From Histidinibacterium aquaticum (lineage in GTDB: Bacteria; Pseudomonadota; Alphaproteobacteria; Rhodobacterales; Rhodobacteraceae), in the NCBI RefSeq assembly GCF_008710275.1, contig NZ_VYQE01000008.1:1-64000 (forward strand): 64,000 nt of DNA, in the 5' to 3' direction. Made by a program: the position numbers and the translations under genes. Below the pieces are notes generated by a model. That model saw only the letters and a program-made list of their open reading frames with translations, did no database searches and was not told where the DNA came from. Each line of letters begins with the position of its first letter. The first letter of the stretch is position 1. Positions 18,276 through 25,976 of the stretch are shown here, piece by piece.

Positions 18276-18725
18276 TCATGTTCGGGAGACAAGCCTTTTC
18301 ACCCAGCGAAGCGGAGCTGTACTTCTCCAAGAAAGGCTGCCTCTCAGGTTTTCAGCATCCCTGCGATGAAAATCCGCCTCCTGCTGAACCTTTTGGAGGC
18401 AATGCTCTAGCCTCTTTCGTTCCTTCTCGAGTTCACCTTTGGCTTGCGAAAGTTGGCGGCATTCAGTCGTCAAATCTTTCTTTTTCTGATGCGCGCTCGT
18501 GAGGGATCTGCTGAGCTTTGCTATTCTGGTTTCGCTTTGCCCAAGGCGATGCCGCATGCGGCTTTCTACCGCTTCCTCTAGAAGGTCATAGCGCTGCGCA
18601 AGCTTCTCGTAGTGGCTCCGAAGACGCTTCTCACGCTCCAAGCACTTCTCAAGCTCCGCTTGCATCTGGGCGGGCTGTTCTTCGGAGGGTTCCAGCCCTC
18701 CGTTGTCGCAATTCTCCTCGCTCAC
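18276..18725 (-). CDS. Coiled-coil protein with SWRSTAPLR tail
   Basis: A 149-residue protein, nearly all charged coiled coil (residues about 20-125, rich in Glu, Lys, Arg and Gln), ending in GSLSWRSTAPLRWVKRLVS. It is a longer stand-alone version of the module at 10885-11118. Its ATG overlaps the TGA of the 821-residue glycosyltransferase (ATGA, 18722-18725), so the two are translationally coupled at the end of the sqdB-cysH operon. It probably scaffolds or membrane-anchors a glycosyltransferase. No catalytic motif and no signal peptide are seen. Confidence 0.72.
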   Translation of the reverse strand: MSEENCDNGGLEPSEEQPAQMQAELEKCLEREKRLRSHYEKLAQRYDLLEEAVESRMRHRLGQSETRIAKLSRSLTSAHQKKKDLTTECRQLSQAKGELEKERKRLEHCLQKVQQEADFHRRDAENLRGSLSWRSTAPLRWVKRLVSRT

Positions 18726-21187
18726 AATTGAGCCATCTCGACGGCCTCGGAGAGATGGCGAAAGGCCTCAAGTCTCTGTTGCATAGCCTCAGCCCCTCCA
18801 GACATCTCGGAAGAAAGGTCTCCGGTCAGCCTCTCAGCTACCGGAAGCTCGAAGATGTTTCCCGTGGTGCGCCTACGAAATTGCTCCATTTTCTTGGAAT
18901 CTGCACTCAGTCTCCAGCTATGGGTCGTCTCGTCAGCGCTACGGTAGACGATCATCGAGGTGCAATCTGCACTGTAGACCCGTATTTCTTTGTGGTGAAG
19001 CTGGAGCAACCAGTGAGTATCGGCTGAATTTCTATCCATGACAGAGAAGGGGACCTCTTTGGAGCGACGGTCCATGGAAAGCGCTGCGCCAGCAAGCGAG
19101 CCCGTGGTCATCAGAGAGCCACAGCGCTCGGCGAATTTCTCTCGCGAATATGTCGCGTCCTCCCCGGCGAAGTAGAAATAGACCGACCGCCGGCCGACCA
19201 CGTCGGCCTGGGCGGAGCGATAGTAGTAGACCGTCTCCTCCAGATAGGTTGTGCTATAGAAGTCGTCGTCATCGAGCTTGCACCAGTAGCGGCCTTTGGC
19301 CTGCGTAATGCCACGGTTGAGGCATTCGCCAATGTTCGCAGCCTCCGGCAGCGCGAAGGCCCGCTCGTTTTCGGCCAGCTCGGGTAGGTCCTCGGGGATC
19401 TCACCGGTGTTGAAGATCAGGATGAGCTCCTTATTGTCCCAGCTCTGGGCGCGGAAGGTCTCCAGGCAGTGATGAAGGAGGTGGGGGCGCTTGGTCACCA
19501 GGACGACGCTCGTGTGGGGCCTGTCGAACTTCGGGCCGCAGGGATCGCGTCCCAAGAGCGCCTCGCGGTGCGTGCCCGTCCAGACGCAATCGCGCATCAC
19601 TTGGCGGTAGAGCGCCCTCCAGCGCCGCTCCCGGACCCAGGTGACCCGGTAGGCCGCTTGCAGCTCCATGAGATCGGTGGGCGAGAAGACCCGATCCAGC
19701 ATCTCCAGCTGGGGCGCTGCCGTGCGCGGCATACCCCAGAGCACCGGGATCGCGCCCGAGGCAATGGCGTCCACGGCTATCTGCACCAGTTCGGCATCCG
19801 GCCGGAGGCTGCGGCTGGGCAGCAGGACAATCCGTGCCGAGACGAGTAGGGCGCGTTCCTCGGCGCGCGTATGTTCACCGTAGATTTGCGGGTCGGTCTG
19901 GGACAATCGCTGGCTCAAGATGAGGGGGGTGAAGCGGTACCGGAATTCAGTAAGCAAGGTGGCATAGAGGCCAGGCGTATCCACGAACTCGGCGAAGTCC
20001 GGATACTGGCAGATATCCGAAGCTGTGGGCACCAACATCAAGTCCGCCGGGGGTGGGCTCTGGCGGGCTACCGAGCAGGCGGTCGGTTCGGTGGTACAGG
20101 GAAGAAGTACATCCGGCGCAATGGGGGCCCAGTCCTGCCCCTCGGAGCCGATCACTTCGGCCAGAACTCGGTCCGCCCGACGCGCAGCCTCCCGCCAGAG
20201 GGGGGCGATCTCCGGAGCGCCGGTGGCCCAGAGGTGTACCGGTATGCCGGCGGCCTCCGCCGCCTCGAAGAGTCGGGCGCCGCGCTCGGGCAGGCTGCCG
20301 TCGAGGGCCGAAAAGGCGAGGAGCCAGTCAGCATCTTCCTTGTTCAACCCGCTAGTCGGCACGGTTTCCACCACGATAATCTCAAGTGAGAAAAGATCGA
20401 TTTGGGCCTCCGCTTCACTTTCCCTGAGCCAGAAGATCTCGCTGATCCCGGCCAAGCGCTCGTAGCCACGTTCGGAGCCGATAAACCCCAGCCGAGGCGG
20501 CGTCTCGACCTGCGCCCGCAGACGGTCCATCCGAAGCCGAAAATCTTCCCGTTCGGCGCCCTCTCCCAAGGTCTCGATCACTGGCTCCCAATCCCCGCCA
20601 GGCTGGAAGTAGCGGCGCAAGTCGGCGATCTGCTGTCGCGGCGCCTCTTCCAGAACCTTCAGCGCTGCACGCGAGCCCTTCCCCAATTCCAGAGTCCGCT
20701 CGAGCAGGCCTCGGCGCAGCGCGGTGATCCTGCCGACCTGGTCGGCGAATCTCTCTCCTTCCGGCCCATGCCATAGAACGGCAATAGGAAGGAGCGCGGC
20801 GCGACGTAAAGCCGTGGAATCACCCCATCCCTCTAGTTCCAACTCCACGGCTCCGGGGGGGGCGAGCAAGAAACGGGAAGCCTCTCCTCCAGCCAAGACC
20901 GCCTCGGTTAGCTCGCAGGGTGGAAGCGTCTCCACGGACATAGGATCCTGGTCGCCGATAACCGGGGTCCCTTGGATCAGCCGGGGATCCAGCCTGCGTC
21001 CCTGCCGGTCTCGGAACACCGCGTAGACTGGTGTCCGGGACATCTCCTGATCCTGTTGGCTAATCTCTATCCGCTGCAGCAGAAGCCGCAATTCATAGAC
21101 TCGCCCTGGGGAGACCTCAAAACGCCGAGGTCTTTCGCTCTCCCTAGAAACGCCCTGTAGCTCTTTATCCTCTGCGGAACTTTCCAT
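18722..21187 (-). CDS. Large glycosyltransferase with C-terminal GT2 domain
   Basis: An 821-residue protein. The N-terminal 230 residues are beta-rich and of unknown type; a middle domain begins at RLGFIGSERGYERLA and resembles that of the protein at 15252-17102; a GT2 domain runs from about 550 (SVVLVTKRPHLLHHCLETF) with the metal motif LDDDDFYSTTY near 638. The first 23 bases overlap the end of cysH, and its stop overlaps the next start, so it belongs to the dehydratase-sqdB-cysH operon. That makes it the best candidate in the window for transferring the sugar made by SqdB, though this is inferred from position only. No membrane segments are present. Confidence 0.82.
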   Translation of the reverse strand: MESSAEDKELQGVSRESERPRRFEVSPGRVYELRLLLQRIEISQQDQEMSRTPVYAVFRDRQGRRLDPRLIQGTPVIGDQDPMSVETLPPCELTEAVLAGGEASRFLLAPPGAVELELEGWGDSTALRRAALLPIAVLWHGPEGERFADQVGRITALRRGLLERTLELGKGSRAALKVLEEAPRQQIADLRRYFQPGGDWEPVIETLGEGAEREDFRLRMDRLRAQVETPPRLGFIGSERGYERLAGISEIFWLRESEAEAQIDLFSLEIIVVETVPTSGLNKEDADWLLAFSALDGSLPERGARLFEAAEAAGIPVHLWATGAPEIAPLWREAARRADRVLAEVIGSEGQDWAPIAPDVLLPCTTEPTACSVARQSPPPADLMLVPTASDICQYPDFAEFVDTPGLYATLLTEFRYRFTPLILSQRLSQTDPQIYGEHTRAEERALLVSARIVLLPSRSLRPDAELVQIAVDAIASGAIPVLWGMPRTAAPQLEMLDRVFSPTDLMELQAAYRVTWVRERRWRALYRQVMRDCVWTGTHREALLGRDPCGPKFDRPHTSVVLVTKRPHLLHHCLETFRAQSWDNKELILIFNTGEIPEDLPELAENERAFALPEAANIGECLNRGITQAKGRYWCKLDDDDFYSTTYLEETVYYYRSAQADVVGRRSVYFYFAGEDATYSREKFAERCGSLMTTGSLAGAALSMDRRSKEVPFSVMDRNSADTHWLLQLHHKEIRVYSADCTSMIVYRSADETTHSWRLSADSKKMEQFRRRTTGNIFELPVAERLTGDLSSEMSGGAEAMQQRLEAFRHLSEAVEMAQL

Positions 21188-21908
21188 CTGGCCCTAGGTG
21201 AATACCACATTCGGTTTTGTCAGGAGCATGGGCCCAGCGGCCCGCTCTCGGATCCTCCCCTTCGGCCACGCGACGCGTGCAGTTGGCGCAGCCGATCGAC
21301 GGATAGCCTTCACCTACAAGGGGGTGGCGCGGCAGGTCGAGCCAGTCGATATAACCCGAGATGTCCTCTTCCGACCACATGGCGAAGGGGTTGATCTTGA
21401 GATGTCTTCCATCTCGTTCGAGCAGGGGAAGCGCATGGCGCGTCGTCGCTTGAAAGCGCTTCCGGCCCGAGATCCAAGTATCGTAGCCTTCTAGGGCGTC
21501 TTGGAGGGGAAAGACTTTTCGGATCTGACAGCAATAGTCTGGGAAGGCGGACCAGAGCGTTCCGTCGGGGTCTTCTTCCTCGAGGGTCCTAGGGGAGGGC
21601 TGCAGCTTTTCGACCCTGAGGCCTAGTCGCTCGGAGACGGCATCGACGTATTCGAGGGTCTCCGGGAAATGCTTCCCTGTTTCCAAGAAGAGCACGGGCC
21701 AGTCCATCCTAACACGGGAGATGTAGTGCAGCAGTGCGATGCTGTCGGCACCGAAGGAGGAGACCACAGCGACTCTTCCCAGCCGCGGATCCCGGAGCAG
21801 TGCCTTCACGTTCGGCCGCCCGGCTTCGATCCCGTGATCTGCCGCGAGCGACTCGATCAGAGGATCGACCCCACCAGGGGGCCAGGATTCGGAGGTACCC
21901 GCAGCCAT
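21165..21908 (-). CDS. cysH: Adenylyl-sulfate (APS) reductase, CysH family
   Basis: A 247-residue PAPS/APS reductase: VVSSFGADSIALLH is the PP-loop, with LFLETGKHFPETLEY close after. C126-C127 and C207-x-x-C210 form the four-cysteine [4Fe-4S] signature that separates APS reductases from PAPS-specific enzymes, and ECGIHLG carries the C-terminal catalytic cysteine (C234). The product is sulfite plus AMP. It lies 45 bases downstream of the UDP-sulfoquinovose synthase gene and overlaps the next glycosyltransferase by 23 bases. Assimilatory cysH normally sits with cysteine genes; here no sulfite reductase is present, and the neighbour is a sulfite consumer. It is therefore read as a dedicated sulfite source. 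Confidence 0.9.
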   Translation of the reverse strand: MAAGTSESWPPGGVDPLIESLAADHGIEAGRPNVKALLRDPRLGRVAVVSSFGADSIALLHYISRVRMDWPVLFLETGKHFPETLEYVDAVSERLGLRVEKLQPSPRTLEEEDPDGTLWSAFPDYCCQIRKVFPLQDALEGYDTWISGRKRFQATTRHALPLLERDGRHLKINPFAMWSEEDISGYIDWLDLPRHPLVGEGYPSIGCANCTRRVAEGEDPRAGRWAHAPDKTECGIHLGPDGKFRRG

Positions 21909-21953
21909 TGAACTACTTTCGGCCTAGGATCGAGATAGCGCTGACGCGACCAG

Positions 21954-23105
21954 TTACTTTTTCCACTTCACTCCACGGAAGATCCGGTCGTTCGAAATAT
22001 GGTCTCGATACCGCATGGTGATTTTCATCATGTCGTCCATGACTTGGTCGGTCAGTTTGTTGGGCTGCAAGCCGAGGTCGATCAGCCCAGTGTGAGCCGG
22101 ATTGTAGTAGTGCTCTTCTGCTTCCTTGCGCGGGTTCGGAAGATTCTTGACCTCGACCTCGAGGCCCAGCCGATCTCCACTCTCCCGTACGCGCTCTGCC
22201 AGGTCGTTTACCGAGAAAGTCTCCACAAACTGGTTGAAGACCCTGAGTTCCCCCTTGTCTGCAGGGGTCTCCACGGCGAGTTGCACGCATTGGAGAGCGT
22301 CTTTGAGGTGAAGGTATCCGCGCGTCTGGCCTCCGCGACCGTAGACGGTGAGGGGGTAGCCAGCAACAGCCTGCACCATAAAGCGGTTCAGGACGGTGCC
22401 GAAGACCTCGTCGTAGTTCAGGAAGGAATAGAGACGGTCATCCTCGCCGCTCTCCTCCGTCGCCAGGCCGTAGACGGGACCCTGCATTAGGTCCGTCACC
22501 CGCAGACCCCAGACGCGCACGTAGAACCACAGCATGTCAGTATCGAGGACCTTGGTTGTATGGTAGAAGGAGCCTGCTGCCCGGGGAAACAGGAACTTGT
22601 CACTGCGGCCCTTGTGCTCGATCTCGATCCAGCCCTCCTCGATATCAATGTTGGGCGTGCCGTATTCCCCCATGGTGCCGAGCTTCACCAGATGTGCCTC
22701 GGGTGTATATTCAGCCATCGCCTGAATGACGTTGAAGGTGACCCCTAGGTTGTTGTCCAGCGTCAATCGCGCGGCGCGCCGGTCGAGCATCGAGTAGGGC
22801 GCGGAGGGCTGTTCTGCATAGTGGATGATGGAGTCGGGTTTGAACTCCTCGAAGAGGGAGGAGACGAAGCTCCAGTCGTCGAGGTCCCCGATGCGGACCT
22901 CCACCCGCTTGCCCAAACTCTCTTCCCAGACGCGTGCCCTTTCATGGAGGTTGGGGACTTCAAAGAGGGCCTCGCAGTCGATTTCCCGCATGAGGCGGCG
23001 CCGGAGGTAGTTGTCTACGGCCATGACTTCGTGGCCCGCGGCCGAGAGCTTCATCGCCGTCGGCCATCCGATGTAGCCGTCGCCCCCAAGGATAAGAACC
23101 TTCAT
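21954..23105 (-). CDS. sqdB: UDP-sulfoquinovose synthase (SqdB/SQD1 type)
   Basis: A 383-residue extended SDR very close to plant SQD1 and bacterial SqdB: LGGDGYIGWPTA at 6-17, EQPSAPYSM, VKLGTMGEYGTPNIDIEEG, the YHTTK catalytic pair near 180, DLMQGPVYG, GQTRGYLHLKDALQCVQLA and NPRKEAEEHYYNPAHTGLIDLGL. These long motifs are specific to enzymes adding sulfite to UDP-glucose, via a 4-keto intermediate, to give UDP-6-sulfoquinovose. Its ATG overlaps the TGA of the dehydratase gene, and cysH follows after 45 bases. No SqdX/SqdD glycosyltransferase for sulfolipid is nearby, so the sugar probably enters a polysaccharide or glycoconjugate. Its placement between a HexNAc dehydratase and cysH is unusual. 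Confidence 0.92.
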   Translation of the reverse strand: MKVLILGGDGYIGWPTAMKLSAAGHEVMAVDNYLRRRLMREIDCEALFEVPNLHERARVWEESLGKRVEVRIGDLDDWSFVSSLFEEFKPDSIIHYAEQPSAPYSMLDRRAARLTLDNNLGVTFNVIQAMAEYTPEAHLVKLGTMGEYGTPNIDIEEGWIEIEHKGRSDKFLFPRAAGSFYHTTKVLDTDMLWFYVRVWGLRVTDLMQGPVYGLATEESGEDDRLYSFLNYDEVFGTVLNRFMVQAVAGYPLTVYGRGGQTRGYLHLKDALQCVQLAVETPADKGELRVFNQFVETFSVNDLAERVRESGDRLGLEVEVKNLPNPRKEAEEHYYNPAHTGLIDLGLQPNKLTDQVMDDMMKITMRYRDHISNDRIFRGVKWKK

Positions 23106-24196
23106 TGCTGTTCTCCCGTCTGCATGCTGTCCACTAGCGTCCTAACCTCCGATGGCAGAACCGCGTCCTGCATCAGGAGCTCCGCTATCTGCTGGTCGTT
23201 CATGATCGGTTGGCGGTCGGAGTGATAGACCACTTCGGAGGGCTCAAGACGGACCTCCTGGTAGGCATAGGTCTGTTCTCGCTGCGATCGGGTGTGACCA
23301 GCCGGCAGGACCACGAGAAACTTCTCGCCCTCGAGCAGGCGGCCGGCCTCCTCTTCGGTGGAAAGCTCCTCCCACATCTTCTCGCCCGGCCGGGCACCGA
23401 CGGTGTTCACCTCTATTTCGGAGGGGGCATAGCCGTAGAGAGAGGCCAGCTGATCGATCATGACGCGGGCAAGGTCGCTGATCCTCAGGACCGGCATCTT
23501 GGTAATAAAGACCTCGCCGCCCTTTGCCAGAACCATGCTCTCGATCACCAGATCAGCCGACTGGGACATGGTCATCACGAAGCGGCTCATGCGGTCGTCG
23601 GTAAGGGTGACCGGCCCGCCTTTGGCGATCTGGTTGGCAAATAGAGGCACGACTGAGCCCCGAGACCCCAAGACGTTTCCGAAACGCGTGCAAGCGAACC
23701 TTGTCTTGCTTTGATGGGATCGAAGGAAGTTCATCGCCGTGAAAAGGCGTTCCCCCATCAGTTTGGTGGTGCCCATCACATTGGTCGGATTGACCGCCTT
23801 GTCGGAGGAGGTGAAGATCACCTTGTCGAGCCCTGCCTCTATGGCTGCCCGTCCCACCGTCTCGCAGCCCTGGATATTGACGTTCACCGCCGAGAAGGGG
23901 CTCCTCTCGCAGGAAGGCACGTGCTTGAGTGCCGCGGAATGGAAACACATGTCCATGTTCGAGAAGGTTCGCCGGATCTCTCGCTCGTCGGTGATATCGG
24001 CGAGATAGAACTCAATGTTGCCGTGGTCCGCATAGGTCATCTCCATGTCGAAGAGACCGCTTTCGTTGTTATCGACCACTCGAACGAGCTTCGGAGAGAA
24101 CTTGAGAAGCTTTGCGACGATTTCCCGGCCTACCGAGCCGACGCCTCCCGTAACGACGATGTTTTTATTGGTAAAATAGGTTTTCAGATCGGGCAT
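23102..24196 (-). CDS. UDP-N-acetylhexosamine 4,6-dehydratase (CapD/FlaA1 family)
   Basis: A 364-residue SDR with VTGGVGSVGREI at 15-26 for NAD binding, an acidic VVDNNESGLFDME, HSAALKHVPSCE, and TSSDKAVNPTNVMGTTKLMGE, the catalytic region of CapD/PseB/FlaA1-type dehydratases in which Met replaces the usual Tyr. RFGNVLGSRGSVVPLF and GARPGEKMWEEL complete the family pattern. It converts UDP-GlcNAc to a 4-keto-6-deoxy sugar, the first step to several deoxy-amino sugars. It leads the minus-strand operon with sqdB, cysH, GT2 and coiled-coil genes. Whether it retains or inverts C5 is not decided here. Confidence 0.88.
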   Translation of the reverse strand: MPDLKTYFTNKNIVVTGGVGSVGREIVAKLLKFSPKLVRVVDNNESGLFDMEMTYADHGNIEFYLADITDEREIRRTFSNMDMCFHSAALKHVPSCERSPFSAVNVNIQGCETVGRAAIEAGLDKVIFTSSDKAVNPTNVMGTTKLMGERLFTAMNFLRSHQSKTRFACTRFGNVLGSRGSVVPLFANQIAKGGPVTLTDDRMSRFVMTMSQSADLVIESMVLAKGGEVFITKMPVLRISDLARVMIDQLASLYGYAPSEIEVNTVGARPGEKMWEELSTEEEAGRLLEGEKFLVVLPAGHTRSQREQTYAYQEVRLEPSEVVYHSDRQPIMNDQQIAELLMQDAVLPSEVRTLVDSMQTGEQQ

Positions 24197-24261
24197 CTCG
24201 GTGATTTCATCGTGTATGGTTGCTTTTAGCGAGCGGGCGCGCCAATTCTAGGGAAGGGGGA

Positions 24262-24539
24262 AACTTCAGCTCGCCCAACTGGGCACCCAGGATAGCTCAT
24301 CAGGGCGTACCTCTTGCAGGATGCGGGTGAGGTTTAAGGTGTCGGTGAGGTCACCGTAGTGCAGCTTGAACCGCTGGTTTGCCGCGTGAGGACCCGGTCC
24401 TCGTAGATGTGGTCCACCTGCTGAGCGTTGAAGAGCGAGGCCCGGCGCTTGATGCTATGCACCCCTTAGCCCTTCTCAAGCAAGACCTCGGCGAGGACCC
24501 GTCTTGGCCTGTGACGCCGGTTATCAACGCTTTCTTCAT
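24262..24539 (-). pseudogene. gmd: gmd (GDP-mannose 4,6-dehydratase) 5' remnant
   Basis: Reading the minus strand from ATG at 24539 gives MKKALITGVTGQDGS, the N-terminus of GDP-mannose 4,6-dehydratase. Then, in shifted frames, come LAEVLLEKG, a stop, [44 protein letters not shown] and LGAQ, all in the order of an intact Gmd. At least three frame disruptions and loss of everything after about residue 95 mark it as dead. It sits immediately upstream of the CapD-type dehydratase, suggesting the cluster once made GDP-linked deoxyhexose. Confidence 0.8.
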
Positions 24540-25365
24540 TATATGCCTCTTACTCGCCTTTACACCGAGTGCCCCATACCGAAGGCCAACGCAACGGTCG
24601 CGCAGACTAAGTGGGTGGAACGGCGCCAAAGAGCCGTCAAGAATGAAACATAATCATCCTTAAGCGCACCCCTGAGCAAAGCAGAAGTGTCACTCCCGCT
24701 TGCACCTGCTCTGTCTCTGTCGGAAAGCTGATCGATGTTCCAACGGCCATGGTGCGCCCGGTGTGGGGCCATCTGGCGGGCTGTCGTCGTCGCCATCTAT
24801 CGGGCGGGCGGCTATGGGAACGGTTCCCGGGTTTACCGCCATTCCCGCTTTTACCATGTGTCGCTTGGGTCCTTCCCCGGCTGGTGGCGTTACCGGGGGG
24901 TGCGCGGAGCCCCGGAAGCGGACAATTTTCGCGGTAGGTCAGCATTGCTTACGTATTTTTGCGCCATATGGGAATGACCCCGTTACCAATTTTACCATAC
25001 GAGGCATATCGGGCGCTTAGGCCGTGTGACCCCCGCCGAGAGGCGACTGGTGTAGGTTGAGCATCGTCAACCACAACTCAACCACACCCTTCAACCACAG
25101 CATAAGTCACTGAGATCATTGGATTTGTGGTTGAGTTGTTGGGAATCTTCAGAACATACAGAAACAAGAGAGGGCATTTCGGAGTAGTTGAATCATGCTC
25201 TCGCGGGACGACATCTGTGGCACAGATGGAAATCGCCAACCTACAAAGGTCCCGAAAAGGCCATTTGAGCCTTGTAAATAAGGGGGTTCAGGCTGTGGTT
25301 GAGGGCTGTGGTTGGCTGTTGTTGTTGAGTGGCCGGGCGAAAACGGTTCGCCGTATGGGAATTTT
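24540..25365. other. Intergenic stretch without intact gene
   Basis: No frame here has a credible start, motif or codon bias. It holds a GC-rich block (24867-24915) repeated near 35889-35935, several scattered TTTTACC words, and inverted GTGGTTGAG/CTCAACCAC words at 25073-25330. This is the boundary between the polysaccharide cluster and the curli region and looks like the debris of former mobile DNA. Confidence 0.55.
25073..25139. repeat. 14-bp perfect inverted repeat
   Basis: ACAACTCAACCACA at 25073-25086 is repeated exactly in inverse as TGTGGTTGAGTTGT at 25126-25139, with 39 bases between. More CAACCACAG/CTGTGGTTG copies lie at about 25091 and 25292-25310. The function is unknown; a recombination or protein-binding site is possible. 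Confidence 0.6.
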
Positions 25366-25396
25366 GGTAAAAGAAAAGGGCGACCGAAGCCGCCCC
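25366..25396 (-). terminator. Intrinsic terminator downstream of csgA/csgH
   Basis: On the minus strand GGGCGGC, TTCG, GTCGCCC forms a seven-pair stem with a UUCG-type tetraloop, followed directly by TTTTCTTTT. This is a textbook rho-independent terminator. It lies 150 bases past the csgH stop at 25530, beyond the IS remnant, and would end that transcript. Confidence 0.75.
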
Positions 25397-25419
25397 CAAC
25401 TTTACCGATTTTACCGGCT

Positions 25420-25525
25420 TGGACTTGCCCCCATTTCACCGGACACTCAGGCGGTTGCGGTTTGGGCTGCGATGAACTCGCGCTGTGAGCGCATCTTCAG
25501 CCCTGAGTGTGGGTGGTTGTCGTGT
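25420..25525 (-). mobile_element. IS3-family element, right-end scar with OrfB tail
   Basis: The minus strand reads LHDNHPHSGLKMRSQREFIA then AQTATA and TGA (25447-25449), matching the extreme C-terminus of IS3-type OrfB (YNxxRPHSxLGYxxPxEF). Directly after the stop, TGTCCGGTGAAATGGGGGCA and on to 25420 looks like an IS3 terminal inverted repeat. The rest of the element is gone; the fragment abuts the csgH stop, so the insertion or its deletion trimmed the DNA downstream of the curli gene. Confidence 0.6.
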
Positions 25526-25529
25526 AGTC

Positions 25530-25913
25530 CTAGAACACCCCGTCAACAACCACCGGGCACTGCACGCTATGCCTTCCGATGCGCAGCGCGAGCGTCGCGT
25601 CGAGTTCCGCGGCCGACCCCTTCACAAGCATCTCTCCCAGGACCAGGCGTGCCCCTCGGCCCAGGCTGAAAGCCCCGCCCTGGCTCGCGTCGACGGCGCC
25701 GGTCTTGTTCGCCTTCGTGACGGTGGCCTCGTAGGTCCCCTGTACCGGGTCACGTGCTTCGATGATCGAGCGCACGAGGGCCTCGCCCGCCCGGTCCTCT
25801 ATCCGAAGCACGCAGCGGGGCATGTCCTCGGGGTCCGGCCCCCCGAGCTGTACGGTGCCGGTCACGGCCAAGACCGTGGCTCCGAGGAGAGAGAAGAAGA
25901 GAGGCGGCATCAT
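25530..25913 (-). CDS. csgH: CsgH-type curli chaperone, copy 1
   Basis: A 127-residue secreted protein: a hydrophobic signal (LFFSLLGATVLAV), then CVLRIEDRAGEALVRS, VQGTYEATVTK, SQGGAFSLGRGARLVLGE and a closing HSVQCPVVV. This is the CsgH pattern of alphaproteobacteria, a small immunoglobulin-like periplasmic protein (functional counterpart of CsgC) that keeps curlin from polymerising early; the two Cys probably form a disulfide. I chose ATG at 25913 because GGAGGG lies just upstream; 25925 is an alternative. It lies 63 bases after the curlin gene at 25977, as a two-gene transcript. Confidence 0.82.
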   Translation of the reverse strand: MMPPLFFSLLGATVLAVTGTVQLGGPDPEDMPRCVLRIEDRAGEALVRSIIEARDPVQGTYEATVTKANKTGAVDASQGGAFSLGRGARLVLGEMLVKGSAAELDATLALRIGRHSVQCPVVVDGVF

Positions 25914-25976
25914 CGGGCCCTCCATCCTTGTAAGGGAATGTGGACCGGGCGGAGACCTGCTCCACCCGGTCGGCGA

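Noticed and set aside
21165-23105. cysH as housekeeping cysteine synthesis and sqdB as sulfolipid synthesis
   Set aside because: No sulfite reductase, ATP sulfurylase or SQDG transferase is near, and both genes are embedded by overlaps in a glycan operon; still possible, so listed as the refuting alternative.
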